Of a stretch of DNA of 64,000 bases, positions 1 to 7,400 are shown in pieces. A program made the position numbers and the translations under genes. Numbering within the stretch: position 1 is the first letter of the stretch; each line of letters opens with the position of its first letter. The notes below the pieces were generated by a model, which was given only the letters and a program-made list of their open reading frames with translations, was not told where the DNA came from and did not search any database. Source of the stretch: Paramarasmius palmivorus (lineage: Eukaryota > Basidiomycota > Agaricomycetes > Agaricales > Marasmiaceae). The stretch lies in the NCBI GenBank assembly GCA_037176845.1, contig JAYKXP010000153.1:1-64000 (forward strand), given 5' to 3'.

Positions 1-294
1 AGGTGATGACTTTCCTAAAGCGTACAATAGCCAAGCGTATTCTGAGTAATGCCTAGCATATTCTGAGTAATACGAGTCATAAGCGTAATATCTAATGAGT
101 AAAGCATAATATCTAATGAGTAAAGCGTAATATCTAATGAGTCAGAGTTGCTAGAACATTCTAGGATGTTCTAGCCATAGAACCTTCTGGAATAATCTAG
201 AATGAGTCCATAGATAATCTAATCTAGAGATGATACGATAATGATATGGCACAGATAAGATATATCACAGGGGCTTAGGCCGAAATCTGTGACA
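1..294 (-). repeat. 3' LTR of gypsy A (partial)
   Basis: Matches 7086-7400. It ends at 294 with GACA, that is TGTC at the element-sense LTR start, directly next to a purine tract. It carries three copies of the 21-bp internal unit where the other LTR has four, and one unit has a G-to-A change. The heat-shock-like arrays are present at about 153-172 and 179-203. The rest of the LTR lies left of the window. The last few pol codons (to 275) run into this LTR. Confidence 0.9.
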
Positions 295-3200
295 TCACCC
301 CCTCTTTTGGTTCGAGCTCCGTTGAGAACTGTTCTTCTACTGGATCAGTTTCAAGTTCAATGATTCGAATTGGAGCACGTCCCAACTTCTTGTACTCAGC
401 AATTTTCTGCTTTGCTCCTGAAAGATCAGCTGTAGTTTGCCAACTGTCTTCAGCACGAGTAAATCCTTTCCATCTCACAAGATACTCAGTCTTGCGTCCA
501 CGAATACGATGTTGCAGGATTTTTTCCACTTCCCATACTGGGTTTCCATTCACCGTTTCTGGTTCAGGTGGTTCCTCTCTCTGCCCTATAATAACAGGGT
601 CTTGATAGGGTGCTAACTTGCTTGCATGGAAGACAGGATGGTATGCTCGGAATCTATCAGGCATCTTCAGTTTGAAGGTGACTGGAGACAGTTTTTCAAC
701 AATCTCAAATGGTCCTTCATATCTTGGGTGAAGTGCCCGTTCCTTCTCCTGATAATCCTTCAAGTTGAGTAGTACTTTATCACCGACTTTGAAGGGAACA
801 TTCTGTACACCCTTGTCATAGTACCACTTCATGCGTTCAGCAGCCAGCTTCAGGGCCGCTTGCGCCTGCTCCTGAGCTTCTTGACGTCTTCTTGTGATTT
901 CATTGAGATCTCTTTCCTTTGGACGGTTGAGTTCTCTAGTGATTGTTGGTCCTGCTCTTGGGTGTCGACCATATTCCAAGAAGAAGGGACTCTCCTTGGT
1001 ACCTTCATGCGCCTGGTTGTTATATGCAAACTCTGCCATATTGAGCAGGTTAGACCAGTCGTCCAGGTTGTAATCAACATAGCAGCGAAGGTATTGTTCC
1101 AGAGTTTGATTGACTCGTTCAGTTTGACCATCTGTTTGTGGATGATATGCTGTTGACATTGTTGACTGTATGCCAAGTAGGTTGCACCATTCTTGGAACA
1201 GTTCAGCAGCAAACTGTGGTCCCCGATCAGATATGATCTGTAATGGGAGTCCATGCAGAGGATAGATACGATCGTATAATAATCGAGCTAGGTCTTTAGC
1301 ACTGAACTCATTGGTAATGGGGAAGAAGTGTGCTCGTTTAGTCAACCGATCAACTACCACACAGATAGCATTGAAGCCAAATGACTCCGGTAACTGAGTA
1401 ATAAGATCAACTGTAATAATTTCCCAAGGTCCGTTAGGCACCTCATTGGGTTGCAGTAAACCATAAGGTTGCTGTGGGCGATTTTTCATCCGCTGACACG
1501 TATCACAACCTTTCACATAGTTCTTCACAAAGATAGACATCCCTGGCCACCAATAGTTTCTTGATACAAGCTCATATGTTTTCCACCTTCCTGGGTGTCC
1601 TGCTGACATTATGTCATGGTGGATCTGAACAATTCGTCGACGTAGGTGGTCGTTTGTGCTTTGGGGAATATAAACTTTGCCTCGATACAGAAGTAGGCCA
1701 TTTTCATAATTCCATTCTTCTAGAGATTTCTTGAACTCTCTTGGTCCTGAGTTTAGAAGTGACTTATAGTCCTTTGTGACTTCATCAGATAGTAAAGCCT
1801 CTTTGACCTCTCTAAGGATCTGATCGTCATTGACAGGCGATGCATGAGCAGCCTCGATAGCCTGAATGGTGAAAAATTCAGGTTTGAGCAAAATTTGGTC
1901 TTGGTTATCGAGGTTTACCCCCTCCTCATGATCTGGCCTCCTGGACAGAGGGTCTTCAGCTTGCATTGTTTTTCCTGGCTTGTGGTGTAAAGAGTAGTTG
2001 AATCGCGTGAGGAACAGAGCCCATCTCGCTTGTCTCCTTGTTAGTTTCTGGGCAGACTTAAAGTATGTCAGGTTTTGATGATCTGACCATATTTCGAATT
2101 TCTCTGGATGTCCTTCTAAGTAGTGTCGGTACTCTTCCAGTGCTCTAATGATTGCAAGTAGTTCTTTATCATAGATTTCATAGTTGCGTTCATGTACGTC
2201 GAGCGATTTGGAATAGAATGCTACTGGATGCCACAGTTTGTCAACTGGGTCCAGTTGTGATAGCACCGCACCAATAGCAAAGTCACTAGCATCCGTTGAT
2301 AATCGGAAAGGGCTAGTGTCATCCGGAATTCTTAATATTGGAGCTGATGTAAAGGCCTGTTTCAGCGCCTCAAATGCATCTTGTTGCTCCTTGTCCCAGG
2401 CCCAGGGAAGACCTTTCTTGGTGAGGTTGGTAAGTGGCCTAGCAATCTTGGCAAAGTCCTTGATGAACCTGCGATAGAAATTTGCAAAGCCTAAGAAAGC
2501 TTGAACATGTTTGACCTTAGTTGGTACTGGCCACTCAAGAACACCCGCAACTTTCTTTGGATCCATCGAAACATGACCCTTTGAAATAATCATACCAAGA
2601 TACTCAATGCTGTCCTTTTCAAAGAAGCACTTTTCTGCTTTGGCATAGAGGTCATTGTCTTGAAGCCTTTTCAGCACTTCTCTGACAAGTTTCCGATGTT
2701 CCTCCTTGTCATTTCCAAAGATGAGGATATCATCCAGATACACCATGACTTGTCCTTGCCGAATGAGATCACCTAAAAGGTCATTCATCATTGCTTGGAA
2801 TGTGGCAGGTGCATTGGAGAACCCAAAGTACATAACCGTAGCCTCAAATAGTCCCCGCTTGGTGATAAATGCTGTTTTCCACTCATCTCCCTCTCGTATG
2901 CGGACATTATTATATCCCCATCGGAGGTCAATCTTGGTAAAGATTGAAGCATTGCTAAGTGCATCAATCAGATCTGAGATTCTGGGAATTGGATAGCGGT
3001 TCTTGATAGTAACATCATTGAGTGCTCGGTAGTCCATAACTGGGCGTAATGATCCATCATGCTTCTTGACAAAGAAGAAAGGTGCTGCTACAGGACTCTT
3101 TGAGGGTCGAATGTAGCCTTTGCGGAGTTCTTCATCAATCCATTCATCCAAAGAGTTCCGTTCTTTTGGAGATAGCGGATATAGCTTAGCCGGACGAGGA

Positions 3201-4126
3201 AGCTTTGCGCCTTCCACAAAGTCAATAGGATGATCATATGGTTTTCGTTCCGGCATTCGCTCTGACTTTCTTTTCGAAAAGACGTTACCATGGTCATGTA
3301 ACCATTCGGGTACAAGGGACTTCCATTTTATGGTGTCCTCGTCAGTATCGTCAAGTACCTCTTCCATGTCTTTATCATCAAACATAGTAGCGATAACTTT
3401 AGCTTGTTGGCAGTCATCTGGGTCATTGATATCAACCCAATTAATATAAGGATTAACCATGTCTTCTGATCCTATTTCATCCAGTGAAGGTATCCATGGC
3501 AAATCCTCTTCATCTTCAAGTTCGTTGAGCTCGTCGGCTCCAGCTTCGACAACTTCTATTTTACGGACTCCTGTGGCACATGTCTCTGGACACCTGGTGA
3601 ACGTCCATTCTCCTGATTGCCAGTCAATTTCTGGGTTATGTTTGTATAGATATGAATACCCAATCATCATCTCCTTATCTCCTAAGTTGGTAACAAAGAG
3701 ATAATGGACTGTCTTGTGCGTGCCAATCTGAAGATAAGCACGAACATACTCAGTGATACGTCCTGCAACGTTGGGTGTTCCATCCGCATTATGTACTTCA
3801 TACGGAGTTGCCAATTTATTTGTTACCAGGTGGTTTCTTTCAACAAAACGTTTATCGATGAAATTTGTTGTGGCCCCAGAGTCAACAAGAGCCTCGGTCT
3901 GCACTTTTACTCCGTATACCCAAAGTGTCACTGGAATTCTAAATGAAAATTTCTTGTTGCGAGCTACATTACTAGTACAAGATTCCAATGCTACTTTAAC
4001 TGAATCATGCTCAGTTCCGACAGTAAGTATACGATTTCCAGACTGTAGATCACAGACAATCTCCTCTACAGTCCCTTCGGAAAATCCACGTTGAAGCGCC
4101 GATTTGCCTTCTTCTGACCCGTCGGT
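275..4126 (-). CDS. pol: Gypsy A Pol polyprotein (PR-RT-RH-INT-chromodomain)
   Basis: Retrotransposon polyprotein for reverse transcription and integration. Taking TTG at 3988 as residue 1: protease LVDSGATTNFID near 35-45; RT with YPIPRISDL, WGYNN and catalytic YLDD at 417-420; RNase H with STDASDFAIGAV and a later DHQNLTYF; integrase HHCC (HH, GHPG, CDTCQRMK) and DDE core (VDLITQLP, ISDRGPQF, TDGQTERVNQ); a GPF-type YEGPFEI; chromodomain VWEVEKIL...YLVRWKGF near 1165-1215. The usual MPFG of RT reads MYFG. No ATG fits the start: the frame is open up to 4126 and overlaps gag by about 60 nt in the -1 frame, so Pol is probably made by -1 frameshifting. No internal stops. The C-terminus is encoded in the LTR edge. 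Confidence 0.93.
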   Translation of the reverse strand, partial: TDGSEEGKSALQRGFSEGTVEEIVCDLQSGNRILTVGTEHDSVKVALESCTSNVARNKKFSFRIPVTLWVYGVKVQTEALVDSGATTNFIDKRFVERNHLVTNKLATPYEVHNADGTPNVAGRITEYVRAYLQIGTHKTVHYLFVTNLGDKEMMIGYSYLYKHNPEIDWQSGEWTFTRCPETCATGVRKIEVVEAGADELNELEDEEDLPWIPSLDEIGSEDMVNPYINWVDINDPDDCQQAKVIATMFDDKDMEEVLDDTDEDTIKWKSLVPEWLHDHGNVFSKRKSERMPERKPYDHPIDFVEGAKLPRPAKLYPLSPKERNSLDEWIDEELRKGYIRPSKSPVAAPFFFVKKHDGSLRPVMDYRALNDVTIKNRYPIPRISDLIDALSNASIFTKIDLRWGYNNVRIREGDEWKTAFITKRGLFEATVMYFGFSNAPATFQAMMNDLLGDLIRQGQVMVYLDDILIFGNDKEEHRKLVREVLKRLQDNDLYAKAEKCFFEKDSIEYLGMIISKGHVSMDPKKVAGVLEWPVPTKVKHVQAFLGFANFYRRFIKDFAKIARPLTNLTKKGLPWAWDKEQQDAFEALKQAFTSAPILRIPDDTSPFRLSTDASDFAIGAVLSQLDPVDKLWHPVAFYSKSLDVHERNYEIYDKELLAIIRALEEYRHYLEGHPEKFEIWSDHQNLTYFKSAQKLTRRQARWALFLTRFNYSLHHKPGKTMQAEDPLSRRPDHEEGVNLDNQDQILLKPEFFTIQAIEAAHASPVNDDQILREVKEALLSDEVTKDYKSLLNSGPREFKKSLEEWNYENGLLLYRGKVYIPQSTNDHLRRRIVQIHHDIMSAGHPGRWKTYELVSRNYWWPGMSIFVKNYVKGCDTCQRMKNRPQQPYGLLQPNEVPNGPWEIITVDLITQLPESFGFNAICVVVDRLTKRAHFFPITNEFSAKDLARLLYDRIYPLHGLPLQIISDRGPQFAAELFQEWCNLLGIQSTMSTAYHPQTDGQTERVNQTLEQYLRCYVDYNLDDWSNLLNMAEFAYNNQAHEGTKESPFFLEYGRHPRAGPTITRELNRPKERDLNEITRRRQEAQEQAQAALKLAAERMKWYYDKGVQNVPFKVGDKVLLNLKDYQEKERALHPRYEGPFEIVEKLSPVTFKLKMPDRFRAYHPVFHASKLAPYQDPVIIGQREEPPEPETVNGNPVWEVEKILQHRIRGRKTEYLVRWKGFTRAEDSWQTTADLSGAKQKIAEYKKLGRAPIRIIELETDPVEEQFSTELEPKEGVMSQISA
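295..308 (-). other. Polypurine tract of gypsy A
   Basis: Read on the minus strand it is AAAAGAGGGGGTGA, immediately followed by the LTR start TGTCA. This is the expected primer site for plus-strand DNA synthesis. It lies within the 3' end of the pol ORF. Confidence 0.75.
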
Positions 4127-5529
4127 TTACTAGGCCCTGCCTGTGGTTCATCGAATTCCACAGTTACCCCCGTTTCGGAAGGTCCAGGTTCGGCAATCTC
4201 CTCGATACTCGCAGAGTTGACATTGACGGTTCCAGCTGGGGACGCTGGGCCATCATCATCAAATTGCTGGAGTAACTCCAGCATCCGAGCCTTGAATGTG
4301 TTCTTGGCTGGTTGGTTTGATTGTTTATCCTTATTCCCTTGTCCAAAGGAAGTCGACGTAGAGCTCTTTGGGGCAGGTTTCTTGCCTTCATTTCCAGGTT
4401 TATCCCAACAGTCAACTGTGTTATGAGAAGTCGATTTTGCCTTAAAGCCCTTTCCGGCACATATTTGGCAGAATTTCTTCTTTGCTTCCTGGGAATTAGC
4501 CTGTGTTGATTTGCCTTTGCTCTTTTTCGCCGTGTCGATCTCCATTGCATTTGGATCTGAATTCTTGTTGTTGTTATTGCCACTGCCATTGCTGTTGCCA
4601 AATATAGTACCCTTTGCCTTTTCTGGATGCAAGGTCCTGTATGCTCGAAGCAGTAATTCCAAGTATGCATCCCAGTCCTTGGGAGCAGTGTCAGACAACT
4701 CGTACATAAGGAGTGAATTTCTCAACTCCGAAGGAATGACTTCACGCAGTTTGTCAATATGGATTTTATCCTCATAATCAACAAGTCGTGCCAAAGTACG
4801 ATATTGTTCTGAGAACTTGATGAAGTCCTTGCTTGCCAGAGTTTTATTAGACCATAATTGGGTGATCTCAGCTTTAGCGCCTTCTTTATCATCACGCTTG
4901 CCATAGATCTTGTTGAGTTCATTGACAAACTCTTCCCAATGTCCTAAGTCCTTTTTCTGAGCATTGAGAACATAGTATTTTCTCATATACTTGATAGCAG
5001 GATGTTTGAGCCGGGTAAGGGCAACAATGATCATCTGCTTGTCGGTAATCGTTCCTATAGCTGAACAGTAAAGGGCGATTTGGTTCAGCCAGTCTTCTAA
5101 GGCTGTCTTATCATCAGACCCTGAGAAGAATGGTGGGTCAGGCACTTTAGAGGCTTTATATCCTGATCCCGCTTCCGCCGGGAGCTGGTCAAGTTGGGCT
5201 TTATAATTTCTAAGAAGCTCACTCTGCATGCCAACCAGGTCAGATAATGTCTTGACCTGGACCCTTAGTGCATTGACCTCATCATATACTGTGCTGAAGC
5301 TTCCATCAAGGAACTGAGAGAGTCGTTGAATTTGTCCATCTATATAGTTTTTGGACGTTGCTAGAGTAGTGGTATGTGCATTTCTAAATACACGACCTAG
5401 TTGATTGCGACTTTCTACAGGAAATTGGGTGGCATTCCAGTCTACTCCAGTGTTAATTATTTCCTCCCAGTTCTGAATATCGGCCAATGTAGTGTCAGCT
5501 TCAAATGGTTCATAGACAATGTTTGCCAT
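4066..5529 (-). CDS. gag: Gypsy A Gag
   Basis: 487-residue capsid/nucleocapsid precursor starting at a true ATG (MANIVYEPFEAD). The middle resembles the retrotransposon gag/capsid domain: VPDPPFFSGSDDKTALEDWL near 130-150 is the typical fold start, followed by a helical segment with WSNKTLASKDFIKFSEQY. The C-terminal third is Lys/Ser/Gln-rich with CQICAGKG...HNTVDC near 355-372, a variant C-x2-C...H-x4-C zinc knuckle with a longer spacing than usual. The stop TAG overlaps the pol frame. It encodes the particle in which the element's RNA is copied. Confidence 0.88.
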   Translation of the reverse strand: MANIVYEPFEADTTLADIQNWEEIINTGVDWNATQFPVESRNQLGRVFRNAHTTTLATSKNYIDGQIQRLSQFLDGSFSTVYDEVNALRVQVKTLSDLVGMQSELLRNYKAQLDQLPAEAGSGYKASKVPDPPFFSGSDDKTALEDWLNQIALYCSAIGTITDKQMIIVALTRLKHPAIKYMRKYYVLNAQKKDLGHWEEFVNELNKIYGKRDDKEGAKAEITQLWSNKTLASKDFIKFSEQYRTLARLVDYEDKIHIDKLREVIPSELRNSLLMYELSDTAPKDWDAYLELLLRAYRTLHPEKAKGTIFGNSNGSGNNNNKNSDPNAMEIDTAKKSKGKSTQANSQEAKKKFCQICAGKGFKAKSTSHNTVDCWDKPGNEGKKPAPKSSTSTSFGQGNKDKQSNQPAKNTFKARMLELLQQFDDDGPASPAGTVNVNSASIEEIAEPGPSETGVTVEFDEPQAGPSKPTGQKKANRRFNVDFPKGL

Positions 5530-5627
5530 TTCTAGTCAAAACATATTAGCTAGGTTGAACAGCAGTCTTGATCCAGGAGGTGAATTAAATCACTCTGCCA
5601 GTATTAAGCCCAAGATTGAATTGTATT

Positions 5628-6359
5628 TTAGACTTTGGGGAATGTAATGTTCAAACCCGCAAGTTCTTTACAAATGTCTTCTAATCTATGGCTAAGTCCT
5701 TCTAAAGACACTCCTCCAATCTTCTTTAGTGCTCCTTTAAGGTTCCTCCACTGTTTGTTAGTGAGTTTGTGACCTTTATCTTCCAATGCCTCATACAAAT
5801 CTTCAAAATCATTCCACCAACTCCAAAGAACATCCCGAACCTCTCTGGGCACCCTGACGGCATGTCCCAGATGTTCCTCTTCCTCCACTTGGTTGAGCTT
5901 TGTGAAGAGCGGGTCAAGCCGTACCTTTACCGGCTGGAGCATATGACGATACTCCTTGATGCGGTTGAGGATCTTGGTTTTCCGAAAGTGAAGAGAAGGT
6001 GGTGGTGGTGGTCCAGGGGTATATGGGTAGTAGGAGGACTCTGTTTCGACGTCCTCTTCAGTGGTAGAAGGAGGTGAGATGCGTTCAGCAAGGGAGAGCT
6101 GTTTGGTGAGACGAGCAAGAAGGGCAAGTTCATCGACATGCTCTAGGGCTTGGAGTTCCAATCCCATACGTTCAATGAGGTGTCGACGGTTGACAGGAGG
6201 GTCGATAGGAGGTGGTAGGATAGTCTTCCGAGGTTTTCCAACATTGGCAAAACGCTTCCGAATCTCTGGATCACGGTAAATCCGTTCCCAATGACCGGTA
6301 GGTTCATAAGTGGCAACGATATAGCGTTTGCTGGACTTGGACTTGGTGACTTTTGGCAT
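5628..6359 (-). CDS. Additional ORF upstream of gag in gypsy A, unknown function
   Basis: 243-residue ORF in the same direction as gag, ending 98 bp before the gag ATG. I chose MPKVTKSKS at 6359 as start; the frame is also open further upstream to 6449 without a good reason to begin there. It has a basic N-terminus, proline clusters (ILPPPIDPPVN, PGPPPPPSL) and a charged helical C-terminal half (EEEEHLGHAV, LWSWWNDFEDLYEALEDKG). I see no zinc finger, protease or envelope-like signal peptide or membrane span. Canonical gypsy elements have nothing here. It could be an element-specific accessory protein, a captured host gene, or an N-terminal extension joined to gag by splicing. I do not recognise the family. 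Confidence 0.7.
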   Translation of the reverse strand: MPKVTKSKSSKRYIVATYEPTGHWERIYRDPEIRKRFANVGKPRKTILPPPIDPPVNRRHLIERMGLELQALEHVDELALLARLTKQLSLAERISPPSTTEEDVETESSYYPYTPGPPPPPSLHFRKTKILNRIKEYRHMLQPVKVRLDPLFTKLNQVEEEEHLGHAVRVPREVRDVLWSWWNDFEDLYEALEDKGHKLTNKQWRNLKGALKKIGGVSLEGLSHRLEDICKELAGLNITFPKV

Positions 6360-6922
6360 ACTAGGCAGGTGGCATAAGTACAATGTCTCTATTCCAGCAG
6401 ACAAGGTACAAGAATGGGAAAAGGGGAAAAGCGACCAGTTGTGTCGCAAAGTCTTGATCTTGAAGTCGAAGGATGGGGGGAATTCTCAACGTGGTCCCTT
6501 CCACGCAGCAAATGGTTTTTGGATGTGTGTTACACACTATCCTCCTCACCCCATTACTGGCCATCGTCATTGTTAAAAACAAATACATGATGGACACAGT
6601 TCTGGTTGCATGAAGCAGTGAGCACCCCTTACGCCTAGGGTCCAGCAACAAGGTCAGCATGTGGCCACTCAATGAGCCACCCTCTCAACAGAATAAATCC
6701 ATTGAGTTTTGTAGGTGCTTCCCAAGTAAAAGACAACTGTTCCTTGCGGCAACAGAGTCAGAGCCCCCAGAACCCAAAGAGAATAGTAAAGCCCCCAGAG
6801 CCTAATGACAACAAAGACCAGACCTGCAAAACAAAAGGCCAACCTGCTGTCTCTGACGACAACAGCAGGCAAAGAAGCAAGACTCAATAAACTATCACAA
6901 ATCTAATACTCACCTAGTTAAA
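6360..6922 (-). other. Leader of gypsy A
   Basis: About 560 bp between the 5' LTR and the upstream ORF. In element sense, right after the probable LTR end at about 6923, it reads TTTAACTAGGTGAGTATTAG. This contains a good splice-donor word (TAG/GTGAGT) but no TGG-type primer binding site that I recognise. No long ORF in sense. Confidence 0.45.
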
Positions 6923-7020
6923 TGTTGCAGGTGTTGGAGAATAGTAGGTGTTTAGAAAAGAGATGTTGCTATAGAAGCACAGATGTTATTGAGTCTGAGT
7001 TCTTAGGACTCAGACTAGCC

Positions 7021-7030
7021 TCCTTATATA
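7021..7030 (-). promoter_or_regulatory. TATA box of gypsy A LTR
   Basis: Minus-strand TATATAAGGA. It is the only strong TATA word in the LTR and is placed downstream of the U3 repeats, so transcription would begin near 6990-7000. Confidence 0.55.
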
Positions 7031-7167
7031 CATGTGGAAACTATTTATGTATGTTATGCTACACCCTGCCAAAAGGCTTAGCATCAGGTGATGACTTTCC
7101 TAAAGCGTACAATAGCCAAGCGTATTCTGAGTAATGCCTAGCATATTCTGAGTAATACGAGTCATAA

Positions 7168-7248
7168 GCGTAATATCTAATGAGTAAAGCGTAATATCTA
7201 ATGAGTAAAGCGTAATATCTAATGAGTAAAGCGTAATATCTAATGAGT
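7168..7248. repeat. 21-bp tandem repeat inside LTR (four copies)
   Basis: Tandem units containing TAATATCTAATGAGTAAAGC. Each carries TGAGTAA, and the last boundary gives TGAGTCA, a perfect AP-1/Gcn4-type bZIP word. The left LTR (about 82-154) has three copies. Confidence 0.8.
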
Positions 7249-7258
7249 CAGAGTTGCT

Positions 7259-7309
7259 AGAACATTCTAGGATGTTCTAGCCATAGAACCTTCTGGAATA
7301 ATCTAGAAT
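7259..7309. promoter_or_regulatory. Heat-shock-element-like arrays in the gypsy A LTR
   Basis: Heat shock factor binds inverted nGAAn units in tandem. Here 7259-7278 reads aGAAc aTTCt aGGAt gTTCt (one imperfect unit) and 7285-7309 reads aGAAc cTTCt gGAAt aaTCt aGAAt (one imperfect unit). Three consecutive units are perfect. The arrays lie in U3, about 230-290 bp upstream of a TATA word. The same arrays occur in the left LTR at 153-203. Confidence 0.6.
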
Positions 7310-7400
7310 GAGTCCATAGATAATCTAATCTAGAGATGATACGATAATGATATGGCACAGATAAGATATATCACAGGGGCTTAGGCCGAAATCTGTGACA

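Larger units (their letters stand above)
1..7400 (-). mobile_element. Ty3/gypsy chromovirus, element A (near-intact, left LTR cut by window)
   Basis: Full-length LTR retrotransposon on the minus strand. Order in element direction: 5' LTR (ends at 7400), leader, an additional ORF (6359-5628), gag (5529-4066), pol (4126-275), polypurine tract, 3' LTR (294 to beyond position 1). Bases 1-294 match 7086-7400 almost exactly apart from one 21-bp repeat unit and one substitution I could see, so the insertion is young. All three ORFs are open. Pol order is protease, RT, RNase H, integrase, chromodomain, which defines a chromovirus. Reading resumes at 7402 inside another gene's exon, so the element landed in coding sequence. 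The other target-site copy lies outside the window. Confidence 0.93.
6923..7400 (-). repeat. 5' LTR of gypsy A
   Basis: About 478 bp. The TGTCA element-sense start at 7400 is certain from the comparison with 1-294. The other end is placed at TGTTGC (6923) only because LTRs end in CA; the matching part of the left LTR is outside the window. Upstream of a TATA word it holds four 21-bp repeats and two heat-shock-like arrays, so U3 is promoter-rich. Confidence 0.8.

Noticed and set aside
360..1254. Plus- and minus-strand ORFs of 80-134 codons overlapping gypsy A pol
   Set aside because: Shadows of the pol frame; low-complexity translations with no motifs.
4085..4095. Canonical -1 slippery heptamer at the gypsy A gag-pol overlap
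   Set aside because: The T-run allows only the P-site codon to re-pair; the A-site codon does not, so I did not call a site.
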